Assembly: GCA_051878085.1 (NCBI GenBank)
Contig: JBJEJN010000132.1
Coordinates: forward strand, 1-9,589
Reading direction: 5' to 3'
Source of the DNA: SFTH01 sp051878085
GTDB lineage: Bacteria; Bacillota; Clostridia; Christensenellales; Aristaeellaceae
Length of the DNA: 9,589 nucleotides
In this document: positions 1-5,961 of the stretch, in pieces
How the letters are laid out: the number at the start of each line of letters is the position of its first letter
Position numbering within the stretch: the first letter of the stretch is position 1
Made by a program: the position numbers and the translations under genes
The notes under the pieces: model-generated
The model's input: only the letters and a program-made list of their open reading frames with translations
Database searches by the model: none
What the model was told of the DNA's origin: nothing

Positions 1-1849
1 TGTCGCCCACGCGCAGGGTGCCGTTCTTCACCAGCACCGTGGCCACCGGGCCGCGACCCTTGTCCAGGCGCGCCTCAATGATGATGCCGCGGGCCTTGCG
101 GTTGGGATTGGCCTTGTAATCCTGCACCTCAGCCACCAGCAGGATCATCTCCAGCAGCTGCTCCACGCCCTCGCCGGTGTGGGCGGAGACGGGAACCATG
201 ATGGTGTCGCCGCCCCAGTCCTCGCAGACCAGGTCGTACTCGGTAAGCTGCTGCTTGATGCGCTCGATGTTGGCGGCGGGCTTGTCGATCTTGTTGATGG
301 CGACGATGGTCTGCACGCCTGCGGCCTTGGCATGGCTGATGGCCTCGACGGTCTGGGGCATCACGCCGTCATCGGCGGCAACCACCAGCACGGCGATGTC
401 GGTCGCCATCGCGCCGCGCAGGCGCATGGAGGTGAAGGCCTCGTGGCCGGGGGTGTCCAGGAAGGTGATCTGCTTGCCGTTGAGGTTGACGGTGTACGCG
501 CCGATGTGCTGGGTGATGCCGCCCGCCTCGCCCGCAGTCACGCGGGTCTTGCGGATGTAGTCCAGCAGACTGGTTTTGCCGTGGTCGACGTGGCCCATGA
601 TGGTCACGACCGGCGGGCGTGGGATCAGATCCTCCTCCGCGTCCTGCACGTCCTCCTTCTCGAGGGCGTCCTCGGCGGTCTCGGCAACCTTCTTTTCAAG
701 CTCGATGTCGTACTCCGCGCAGACCAGACCGGCGGTCTCGTAATCCAGCTCGTTGTTGATGGTGGCGATGATGCCCAGCATCATCAGCTTCTTGATGATC
801 TCGCCGGCGGGCTTGCCGATGCGCTCGGACAGGTCGCGCACGGTGATCGTCTCGGCGGTCATCACGGCCTTCTCGATGCGCACGGGCTCGAAAGCCTTGG
901 CCTGGGCCGCAGCCTTCTTCTTCTTCTTTCCGCGCACGAACTCGTCGTCATAGCCGTTGATGGACATGTTCACGCCGGTGTCGCGGCGGCGGTTGTTGTT
1001 CTTGTTGGCATTGCGCTCCGGATCGTTCTGGCGCACGTACTGCTTCTTGTTGGGATCGTAGTTGGATACGCGCTCCTTCTCCATCGCCGGGGCGAGGTCG
1101 GGCATCTTGTTGCGGCCATAGCCCGGACGTGCACCGCCGCCGCCGAAGCTGCGGCCACCCTGACCGCCGCCCTGCGGGCCACCCTGGCCCTGGGGACGGT
1201 TGCCGTAGGGACGGGCACCCTGCTGGCCCGGCTGTGCCGGACGGCCGTACTGGCCCTGAGGACGAGAACCATACTGGCCCTGCTGACCCGGCTGTGCGGG
1301 ACGGCCATAGGGGCCCTGGGGACGGGCGCCCTGCTGGCCCGGCTGCGCCGGACGGCCATAGGGACCCTGCGGGCGTGCGCCCTGCTGGCCCGGCTGCACC
1401 GGACGGCCATAGGGGCCCTGCGGGCGAGAACCGTACTGACCCTGCTGCGCGGGACGCTGCTGCACGGGTGCGGGCCTCGCGGCGCTCTCCTCGGCCTTTG
1501 CCGCAGGCTGCTGCGCGGGTGCGGGCGCGGGGGCCGGAGCCGGCTTCGCCGCCGGTTCGGGCTCGGGCTGCGGCTTGACCTCAGCGCGGGGCTCCGCGGG
1601 CACTTCCGGCACCTGTTCGCTGGAATAGGCGTTCATGAACTGCGCATCCGCCTCGTAGCGCTTGCGCTGCTCCTCCTTCGCCTCCCGATCCTTCACCTCC
1701 TGCGCCTCACGGGCAAAATCCCCGGAGATCCTGCGCAGGTTGCCCAGCATGTCCTGGGTCCTCTTGCGCATCTGGGTGATGCTCTCCAGCATTTTTCCGG
1801 TATTCGTGCTCAATTCTTTGGTTGTGTCCTGAACCCTGACTTTGGTCAT
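1..1849 (-). CDS. infB: Translation initiation factor IF-2, C-terminal part beyond window
   Basis: GTPase that brings initiator tRNA to the 30S subunit and promotes 50S joining. About 616 residues are visible from the ATG at 1849; the 3' end lies beyond base 1. Residues 1-60 are a short divergent IF2 N-terminal module (starts MTKVRVQDTTKEL) running into a charged helix. Residues 70-270 are low-complexity Ala/Pro then Gln/Pro/Gly/Arg, with tandem repeats. A canonical IF2_N module follows (ITVRDLSERIGKPAGEIIKK). The G domain has G1 GHVDHGKT at 419-426, G3 DTPGH at 465-469, G4 NKID at 519-522 and a SAHTGEG G5 region. The visible end enters domain II (ATVLVKNGTLRVGD). A GGGGGTG run about 10 nt upstream of the ATG could serve as ribosome binding site. 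It is the last visible gene of the rimP-nusA operon, 29 bp after ylxQ. Identity is certain; only the repeat region is unusual. Confidence 0.98.
   Translation of the reverse strand, partial: MTKVRVQDTTKELSTNTGKMLESITQMRKRTQDMLGNLRRISGDFAREAQEVKDREAKEEQRKRYEADAQFMNAYSSEQVPEVPAEPRAEVKPQPEPEPAAKPAPAPAPAPAQQPAAKAEESAARPAPVQQRPAQQGQYGSRPQGPYGRPVQPGQQGARPQGPYGRPAQPGQQGARPQGPYGRPAQPGQQGQYGSRPQGQYGRPAQPGQQGARPYGNRPQGQGGPQGGGQGGRSFGGGGARPGYGRNKMPDLAPAMEKERVSNYDPNKKQYVRQNDPERNANKNNNRRRDTGVNMSINGYDDEFVRGKKKKKAAAQAKAFEPVRIEKAVMTAETITVRDLSERIGKPAGEIIKKLMMLGIIATINNELDYETAGLVCAEYDIELEKKVAETAEDALEKEDVQDAEEDLIPRPPVVTIMGHVDHGKTSLLDYIRKTRVTAGEAGGITQHIGAYTVNLNGKQITFLDTPGHEAFTSMRLRGAMATDIAVLVVAADDGVMPQTVEAISHAKAAGVQTIVAINKIDKPAANIERIKQQLTEYDLVCEDWGGDTIMVPVSAHTGEGVEQLLEMILLVAEVQDYKANPNRKARGIIIEARLDKGRGPVATVLVKNGTLRVGD
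1207..1439 (-). repeat. Tandem repeat inside infB encoding Gln/Pro/Gly-rich units
   Basis: Four near-identical units are marked by the recurring plus-strand string GGACGGCC near 1238, 1298, 1349 and 1400, giving periods of 60, 51 and 51 bp. On the infB strand they encode a 17-residue unit with consensus GPYGRPAQPGQQGARPQ; one unit is stretched by three residues (QYGSRPQGQYGRP). Flanking codons are looser variants (QQGQYGSRPQ, ARPYGNRPQGQGG). All period changes are multiples of three, so the frame is kept. The encoded segment lies between the two N-terminal IF2 modules, a stretch that is variable and probably disordered in this family. Confidence 0.9.
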
Positions 1850-1878
1850 TCCCTAAATGCACCCCCGATAGTAATCAA

Positions 1879-2181
1879 TCATCGCTCGGCGTTTGCGAGC
1901 TCCAGTATGCGATCCGCCATGGACGGATCGGTAATCGCCGCAACCATGCGGCCGGGTTTCCCAATTGCGTCGCCCAGTTCGTGTTCGGGCGCATAGATCA
2001 GCGGAACCTCACAGTACGTGCAGGCGTCGGTCACGGCCTTGACCGCGTTCTTCGCGGCGGCACGATCCAGCACCACGGCGCAGGCTCCGCCCGCGCGCAC
2101 GGCCTGCACGCAGGCCTTCTCCCCGCTGATGATCCGGCCCGCGCGCATGCACAGGCCCAGCATGTTCAGCATCCGCTTCAT
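1879..2181 (-). CDS. ylxQ: L7Ae/L30e-family RNA-binding protein YlxQ
   Basis: A 100-residue protein of the ribosomal L7Ae/L30e/Gadd45 fold, a small RNA-binding domain that recognises kink-turn-like RNA. Visible family features are an N-terminal helix with LGLCMRAGRIISGEKACVQAVRAG (residues 8-31, the part that contacts RNA in relatives), the strand CAVVLDRAAAKNAVKAV, and a C-terminal part with CEVPLIYAPEHELGDAIGKP. The ATG overlaps the rnpM stop codon as ATGA, which suggests translational coupling, and a GAGGG about 9 nt upstream lies inside rnpM. YlxQ sits at this place between ylxR and infB in many Bacillota. The exact RNA partner is not evident from the sequence. Family identity is secure. 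Confidence 0.93.
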   Translation of the reverse strand: MKRMLNMLGLCMRAGRIISGEKACVQAVRAGGACAVVLDRAAAKNAVKAVTDACTYCEVPLIYAPEHELGDAIGKPGRMVAAITDPSMADRILELANAER

Positions 2182-2456
2182 TGCGCTGCGCCCTCAATCT
2201 GGGCTTCTAACTGGCGGAAGACGTTCTCCTCGATCTTTGCATCGAGGGCGCGATCCAGCGCGCGGGTCTTTTCCGCCTTCTTCAGGCACTCGATGCTGTT
2301 GCAGACGTAGGCGCCGCGTCCCGGCGCCCTGCCGCCGAAGTCGATGTGCGCGTCGCCGTCCTGGGGCTTCACCACCCGAAGAAGGCTGGCCTTCGGCTTC
2401 ATTTCACGGCATCCGACGCACATGCGCATCGGAATCTTGCGCGGCTTGACGGGCAT
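2178..2456 (-). CDS. rnpM: RNase P modulator RnpM (YlxR, DUF448)
   Basis: A 92-residue basic protein of the YlxR/DUF448 family. Diagnostic stretches are PMRMCVGCREMKPKASLLRVVK near the N terminus (CxxC pair plus basic patch) and GGRAPGRGAYVC in the middle, followed by a charged C-terminal helix. In Bacillus subtilis YlxR has been reported to bind the RNase P RNA and was renamed RnpM; that role is transferred here by family only. The ATG shares one base with the nusA stop (TGATG), and a GGAGGGTG run within the nusA 3' end can serve as its ribosome binding site. The usual nusA-rnpM-ylxQ-infB order is kept. Confidence 0.95.
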   Translation of the reverse strand: MPVKPRKIPMRMCVGCREMKPKASLLRVVKPQDGDAHIDFGGRAPGRGAYVCNSIECLKKAEKTRALDRALDAKIEENVFRQLEAQIEGAAQ

Positions 2457-3565
2457 CAGGCCTCACCCTCCGCTTCCGTCTGCGCATCCAGCGCGGCCTG
2501 CTCCTCGGCCAGCGCCTCCATCTGACTCTGGCTCTTGATGTCGATCTTCCAGCCGGTGAGCTTGGCGGCCAGGCGGGCGTTCTGGCCCTCCTTGCCGATG
2601 GCCAGGCTCAGCTGGTTGTCCGGCACGATGACCCGGGCGGCCTTCTCCGTCTCGGAGACGAACACGGAGATGACGCGCGCCGGATTCAGCGCGTTGGCGA
2701 TGTACTCCGCCGGATCGGAGGACCACTTCACGATGTCGATCTTCTCGGTCTTGAGCTCGTTGACCACGTTCTCCACGCGCATGCCGCGCGGGCCGACGCA
2801 GGAGCCCACCGCGTCGATCATCGGATCGGTGGAATAGACGGCCATCTTGGTGCGGAAGCCGGCCTCGCGGGCGATGGACTTGATCTGCACCACGCCGGTG
2901 ACGATCTCGGGAACCTCGATCTCGAACAGGCGCTTGACCAGGCCCGGATGGGTGCGGCTGACGAACACCTGAGGGCCGCGGCCCATGCGGGAGACCTCCA
3001 GCACGTAGACCTTGATGCGGTCGTTGATGTTCAGCTCCTCGGTGGGCATCTGCTGGGAGGGCTCAAGCACGCCCTCCACGCGGCCCAGCTCCACGAAAAC
3101 CTGCTTGTTTTCGATGTGCTGCACGATGGCCGTGAGGATTTCGTTCTCCTTCTGGCTGTACTCGTCGTAGATCACGCCGCGCTCCGCCTCGCGCAGATGC
3201 TGCACGACCACCTGCTTGCCCGTCTGGGCGGCGATGCGGCCGAAGTTGCGGGGCGTGACGGGAACCTCCACCAGGTCGCCCAGCTCATACTGCGGGCGAA
3301 TCTCCCTCGCGTCGGCCAGGGACATCTCGCACTGGGGATCGTTGACCTCCTCCACCACCATCTTGCGGGAGTACACCTCCACCTGACCCTTCTGGGGATC
3401 GATGACGGCGCGCACGTTGGCGGTCTTGCCGAAGTTCTTTTTATATGCGGAAATCAGCGCGGATTCGATTGCGGAGTACAGGACCTCCTTGTTGATCCTG
3501 CGTTCCTTCGCCATCGCGTCGAGGGCGCTGAAGAATTCAACGGAATCAATTCCACCGTTTGCCAT
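2456..3565 (-). CDS. nusA: Transcription termination/antitermination protein NusA
   Basis: RNA polymerase-binding elongation factor that controls pausing, intrinsic termination and antitermination. It has 369 residues, the short Bacillota form: N-terminal RNAP-binding domain (about 1-130), S1 domain (about 135-200, beginning near RGVIYDEYSQKENEILTAIV), KH1 with GPRG at 258-261, and KH2 with GKEG at 324-327 (SLAIGKEGQNARLAAKLTGW). The acidic repeats of E. coli NusA are absent; instead there is a short Glu/Ala-rich tail. The ATG at 3565 has a perfect AGGAGG 8 nt upstream (3574-3579) and lies 24 bp after rimP. It is the second gene of the operon and a plausible regulator of its own leader terminator. 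Confidence 0.98.
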   Translation of the reverse strand: MANGGIDSVEFFSALDAMAKERRINKEVLYSAIESALISAYKKNFGKTANVRAVIDPQKGQVEVYSRKMVVEEVNDPQCEMSLADAREIRPQYELGDLVEVPVTPRNFGRIAAQTGKQVVVQHLREAERGVIYDEYSQKENEILTAIVQHIENKQVFVELGRVEGVLEPSQQMPTEELNINDRIKVYVLEVSRMGRGPQVFVSRTHPGLVKRLFEIEVPEIVTGVVQIKSIAREAGFRTKMAVYSTDPMIDAVGSCVGPRGMRVENVVNELKTEKIDIVKWSSDPAEYIANALNPARVISVFVSETEKAARVIVPDNQLSLAIGKEGQNARLAAKLTGWKIDIKSQSQMEALAEEQAALDAQTEAEGEA

Positions 3566-3589
3566 TTGGGTTTCCTCCTGATTCTTATC

Positions 3590-4084
3590 TTACGATCCCA
3601 CCGGAACGTCGTCCTTGAGATCCTCTTCACTGAATTCAATGACCGGGCGAACGATGGCCACGTCCTTCTTCTCAAAGGAGAGGGTCTCGCCGCTCTCCGT
3701 GATGATGGAGATCACGCCGTCCTTCAGGCCGACCAGATCGCCGAGGAACTGCTTGGCGCCGTTCACCGGGCGATAGGTCTTGAGCTCGACCTCCATGCCC
3801 TCGGCCCGCTCGAAGTCCCGCTCGGTCTTGAGCGGACGGTCCGCGCCCGGGGAGGAAACCTCCATGAAGTCGTACTCCACATTCTCCACCAGCGGCTGAA
3901 TCCGGCGGTGGTAGGTCTCCAGCTCGTTCAGCGAGATGCCGTCCGGCTTTTCAATATAGAAGCGCAGAAAGTGTCCCGTCGGCTCCTTGACCAGCTCCAC
4001 GTCCACCAGCTCCACATTCTGCTCGTCCGCGATCTGCTGGGCGATTTTTTCCGCTTCCCGGACGGACATTGCTTTCTTCGGCAA
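3590..4084 (-). CDS. rimP: Ribosome maturation factor RimP, TTG start
   Basis: RimP assists assembly of the 30S subunit. From the TTG at 4084 it is 164 residues, slightly longer than typical. The N-terminal alpha/beta domain carries ELVDVELVKEPTGHFLRFYIEKPDGI (about 25-50) and the hallmark SSPGADRPL at 77-85. The C-terminal SH3-like barrel follows (KTYRPVNGAKQFLGDLVGLKDGVISI), with an acidic tail. Start choice: GGAGGA at 4091-4096 ends 6 nt before TTG, whereas the first in-frame ATG downstream (4069) is 21 nt from it, too far. The upstream in-frame ATG at 4162 would add unrelated Cys-rich residues. It is the first gene of the nusA operon and follows a long leader with its own promoter. Confidence 0.95.
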   Translation of the reverse strand: MPKKAMSVREAEKIAQQIADEQNVELVDVELVKEPTGHFLRFYIEKPDGISLNELETYHRRIQPLVENVEYDFMEVSSPGADRPLKTERDFERAEGMEVELKTYRPVNGAKQFLGDLVGLKDGVISIITESGETLSFEKKDVAIVRPVIEFSEEDLKDDVPVGS

Positions 4085-4090
4085 GGCGAT

Positions 4091-4096
4091 TCCTCC
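4091..4096 (-). promoter_or_regulatory. Ribosome binding site that selects the TTG start of rimP
   Basis: Minus-strand GGAGGA is followed by a 6-nt spacer and then TTG CCG AAG. The next in-frame ATG is five codons further on. Spacing therefore favours TTG, giving an N terminus MPKKAMSVREAEK. This is a sequence-based inference. Confidence 0.7.
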
Positions 4097-4125
4097 GCTT
4101 CCATGACAAATTCTTCGTTGCTGAC

Positions 4126-4146
4126 ACGCAAAACAGGTCTTTGCGT
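4126..4146 (-). repeat. Inverted repeat in the rimP-nusA leader
   Basis: A perfect 7-bp inverted repeat, ACGCAAA and TTTGCGT, around a 7-nt loop. It lies about 40 nt upstream of the rimP start and downstream of the terminator-like hairpin. There is no U-run after it, so it is not a terminator by itself. It might be a stem that affects rimP translation or processing, or chance. It does not overlap the ribosome binding site. Confidence 0.4.
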
Positions 4147-4182
4147 CTGTCCTTTCGTGCAAAAACCTCTCAATCGGGGCCT

Positions 4183-4209
4183 AAAAACACACCGCCGAAG
4201 CTCGGCGGT
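4183..4209 (-). terminator. Terminator-like hairpin in the rimP-nusA operon leader
   Basis: On the minus strand an 8-bp GC-rich stem, ACCGCCGA paired with TCGGCGGT around a GCT loop, is followed by GTG and then five T residues. This resembles an intrinsic terminator with an interrupted U-tract. It begins about 22 nt after the start site predicted from the promoter at 4238-4266 and lies about 100 nt before rimP, so it sits in the leader of the operon instead of simply ending murA. It would also stop read-through from murA. In Bacillus subtilis the nusA operon is controlled by NusA-stimulated termination in its 5' leader without an antiterminator, so the same role is plausible here. Five further U residues at 4161-4165 lack a convincing stem. 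Confidence 0.7.
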
Positions 4210-4237
4210 CGTGATTGCCCTTTTCTATTCCTCGTCT

Positions 4238-4266
4238 ATTATAACACGCATCGGCTCCAATTACAA
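4238..4266 (-). promoter_or_regulatory. Sigma-A-type promoter for rimP-nusA-rnpM-ylxQ-infB
   Basis: Minus strand: -35 TTGTAA (4266-4261, 4 of 6 matches), a 17-nt spacer, then a perfect -10 TATAAT (4243-4238). The predicted start site is near 4231, giving a leader of about 147 nt before rimP. Location and spacing fit a housekeeping promoter for the operon, making it independent of murA. Confidence 0.75.
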
Positions 4267-4279
4267 CCAATAAAATTGG
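4267..4279. repeat. Small inverted repeat flush with the -35 of the rimP promoter
   Basis: Plus-strand CCAAT-AAA-ATTGG, a perfect 5-bp dyad, ends exactly where the -35 hexamer of the rimP promoter begins. It could be a binding half-site pair for a regulator, part of an AT-rich upstream element, or a weak 3' hairpin of the murA transcript. No protein can be assigned to it. Confidence 0.35.
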
Positions 4280-4322
4280 GGTTTCATGGTCGGTTTGTGT
4301 TATATTCTGGCGCGAAACGCCC

Positions 4323-5594
4323 TTAAAACGCCGGATCCTCGTAGGAAATGCGCTCGATGTGCGCGCCCAGCATCTTCAGCTTTTCGTCGATGCGCTCGTA
4401 GCCGCGCAGGATGTAGCTCACGCCGCCGATCTCGGTCACGCCCTCGGCCATCAGGCCCGCGATCACCATCGCCGCGCCCGCGCGCAGGTCGGTGGCGTTC
4501 ACGCGGGAGCCAACCAGATGGTTCACGCCGGTGATGATGGCGCTGGACTCGATGGTGCGCACGTTCGCGCCCATCTTGCGCAGCTCGTCCAGGAAGCGGA
4601 AGCGCGCCTCGAAGATGGTCTCGGTGACGATGCTGGTGCCGTTGGCCACAGTAAGCAGCGCACTCAGCGGCTGCTGGAGGTCGGTGGGAAAGCCCGGATA
4701 GCCCTGGGTCTTGACGTTCACCGCACGGAACACGCGGTTGGAGCGCACGCGGATCCAGTCGTCCTCGCTGGTCACGTTCACGCCCATCTCCAGCAGCTTG
4801 GCCGACAGCGACTCCATGTGGGTGGGAATCGCGCCGGTGATGAGCACGTCGTCTCCCGCAGCGGCTGCGGCGATCATCAGCGTGCCGGTCTCGATCTGAT
4901 CGGGAACCACGGTGTAGTTCGCGCCGTGGAGCTGCCGTCCGCCGCGGATGCGGATCACATCGGTGCCCGCGCCCTTGACGTACGCGCCCATGCTGGACAG
5001 GAAGTTGGCCAGATCCACGATATGCGGCTCCTTGGCCGCGTTATGTATGCAGGTCAGGCCGCTTGCGGACACCGCCGTCAGCATGGAATTGACCGTCGCG
5101 CCCACGCTGGGCATGTCCAGGAAGATGTCGCCGCCCCGCATTTCGTCGGCAGTGGCGACCAGCACGCCGCCCAGGGTCTCCACCTTTGCGCCCAGGGTGC
5201 ACATGCCCTTGATGGTCTGGTCGATGGGGCGCGCGCCGATGTCGCAGCCGCCCGGCAGCGGAACCTCCGCCCGGTGGAACAGCCCCAGCAGCACCGGAGC
5301 CAGATAATAGGAAGCGCGCATCTTGCCCGCCAGCTCGTAGGGCGGGTTGTATTTGTCCACGGTGCGGGGATCCACCCAGAGGGTGTTGTTTCGGAAATCC
5401 ACGCTCGCACCCAGCCACTTGAGCATCTCGATGATGACATGAACATCGTTGATATCCGGGATATTTTCGATCGTGGAGGGGGAATCCGCCAGCAGCGCCG
5501 CCGGGATGATGGCCACCGCAGCGTTCTTGCCGCCGCTGACCGCGACCTCGCCCTCCAGGCGTTCGTTGCCGTAAATTCGCAGCTTTTCCTTCAT
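4323..5594 (-). CDS. murA: UDP-N-acetylglucosamine 1-carboxyvinyltransferase MurA
   Basis: Catalyses the first committed step of peptidoglycan synthesis, transfer of enolpyruvate from PEP to UDP-GlcNAc, in the cytoplasm. From ATG 5594 it is 423 residues, normal for the family. Key residues are present: Lys23 in SGGKNAA, the catalytic and fosfomycin-reactive Cys117 in LPGGCDIGARPID, Asp in GFPTDLQQ, and Arg in ATDLRAGAA; the end RGYERIDEKLKMLGAHIERI is typical. The active-site Cys is retained, not Asp. Start choice: MKEKLRIYGNERLEG aligns with the usual MurA start. In-frame ATGs at 5606 and 5630 would add 4 or 12 residues, and none of the three has a clearly ideal ribosome binding site. No strong terminator follows the gene before the rimP promoter. 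Confidence 0.97.
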   Translation of the reverse strand: MKEKLRIYGNERLEGEVAVSGGKNAAVAIIPAALLADSPSTIENIPDINDVHVIIEMLKWLGASVDFRNNTLWVDPRTVDKYNPPYELAGKMRASYYLAPVLLGLFHRAEVPLPGGCDIGARPIDQTIKGMCTLGAKVETLGGVLVATADEMRGGDIFLDMPSVGATVNSMLTAVSASGLTCIHNAAKEPHIVDLANFLSSMGAYVKGAGTDVIRIRGGRQLHGANYTVVPDQIETGTLMIAAAAAGDDVLITGAIPTHMESLSAKLLEMGVNVTSEDDWIRVRSNRVFRAVNVKTQGYPGFPTDLQQPLSALLTVANGTSIVTETIFEARFRFLDELRKMGANVRTIESSAIITGVNHLVGSRVNATDLRAGAAMVIAGLMAEGVTEIGGVSYILRGYERIDEKLKMLGAHIERISYEDPAF

Positions 5595-5815
5595 ATCCTC
5601 ATCCATCCGGCGCAGGCCGGCCCCTTTCATCGTTCATGCGCTGGGCAGATTTGCAAAGGGCAGTCTCTGCACATATACGCATACAAAGCGTCCGCAATGC
5701 ATGCCGGACGCGAAAAAACAACGCCGATAATACCGTCGTTTCGCTTTTTTATATGAATCGGCAAGCAGAAGGCTTGGCCGGGTCGGCGGACTGCGCAGGC
5801 AGTACGCCATGGGTC
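5595..5815 (-). other. Long 5' leader of murA with two hairpins
   Basis: About 215 nt lie between the predicted start site and the murA ATG. Two perfect inverted repeats are visible. GCGTCCG/CGGACGC with a 10-nt loop is at 5688-5711. CCGGC/GCCGG with a 4-nt loop is at 5607-5620, directly between an AAAGGGG run (5621-5627) and the ATG at 5606. A T-run precedes the larger hairpin in the transcript instead of following it, so it does not look like a terminator. No known riboswitch was recognised, and no convincing gene lies here. Extra in-frame ATGs at 5606 and 5630 fall in this stretch. Confidence 0.45.
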
Positions 5816-5844
5816 ATTATACAACAGTTTCCCCATTCCTGCAA
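5816..5844 (-). promoter_or_regulatory. Predicted murA promoter
   Basis: Minus strand: perfect -10 TATAAT at 5821-5816, a 17-nt spacer and a weak -35 TTGCAG at 5844-5839 (only TTG matches). The predicted start is near 5809. It is the best -10 on this strand in the divergent spacer; a TATTAT at 5732-5727 has no partner -35. Confidence 0.55.
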
Positions 5845-5893
5845 GATATTTTGTGTTGAGCTTTCTGTTTGCGCTGTAAAAACGCGGTTTTCG

Positions 5894-5922
5894 TTGCCAA
5901 ACCGGGCGGTATATGATAAAAT
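5894..5922 (+). promoter_or_regulatory. Predicted promoter of the plus-strand hydrolase cluster
   Basis: -35 TTGCCA (5894-5899, 5 of 6 matches), a 17-nt spacer and -10 TAAAAT (5917-5922, 5 of 6). The overlapping TATGAT at 5912-5917 has no good -35. The predicted start near 5929 leaves a short leader of about 33 nt before the hydrolase. It diverges from the murA promoter, with about 50 bp between the two elements. Confidence 0.65.
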
Positions 5923-5946
5923 AATGTCAATATTCCTAGAATAGGT

Positions 5947-5952
5947 GAGGTG
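5947..5952 (+). promoter_or_regulatory. Ribosome binding site placing the hydrolase start at GTG 5962
   Basis: GAGGTG at 5947-5952 is a perfect match to the 16S 3' end complement and is 9 nt from GTG 5962. The in-frame GTG at 5950 overlaps the site itself and cannot use it, so 5962 is the better start. Confidence 0.7.
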
Positions 5953-5961
5953 TGCGCGTCA

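Noticed and set aside
1207..1439. Regularly spaced repeats considered as a CRISPR-like array
   Set aside because: The units are direct tandem copies without unique spacers, have periods divisible by three and lie in frame inside infB, so they are a coding repeat.
179..1996. Long open frame on the plus strand (605 codons) antisense to infB
   Set aside because: It lies opposite a clear infB gene with intact GTPase motifs. Its composition (Ala, Leu, Arg, Gly and His) is what the complement of G/C-ended codons gives in high-GC DNA, and it has no recognisable domain.
2948..4273. Long plus-strand open frame across nusA, rimP and the promoter region
   Set aside because: Antisense to nusA and rimP, both certain genes; residues are rich in Leu, His, Val and Asp in the pattern of a complementary-strand shadow.
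4300..4322. Possible terminator directly after murA (GGCG...CGCC on the minus strand)
   Set aside because: A 4-bp stem without a T-run. The stronger candidate that would stop murA transcripts is the hairpin at 4183-4209.
4359..5756. 465-codon plus-strand open frame antisense to murA
   Set aside because: MurA on the other strand has all key residues. The antisense frame has no domain and no plausible ribosome binding site.
5627..5836. Possible small minus-strand gene upstream of murA (69 codons)
   Set aside because: Its ATG lies upstream of the predicted murA -10 element, it has no ribosome binding site, and its Cys-rich product resembles no family.
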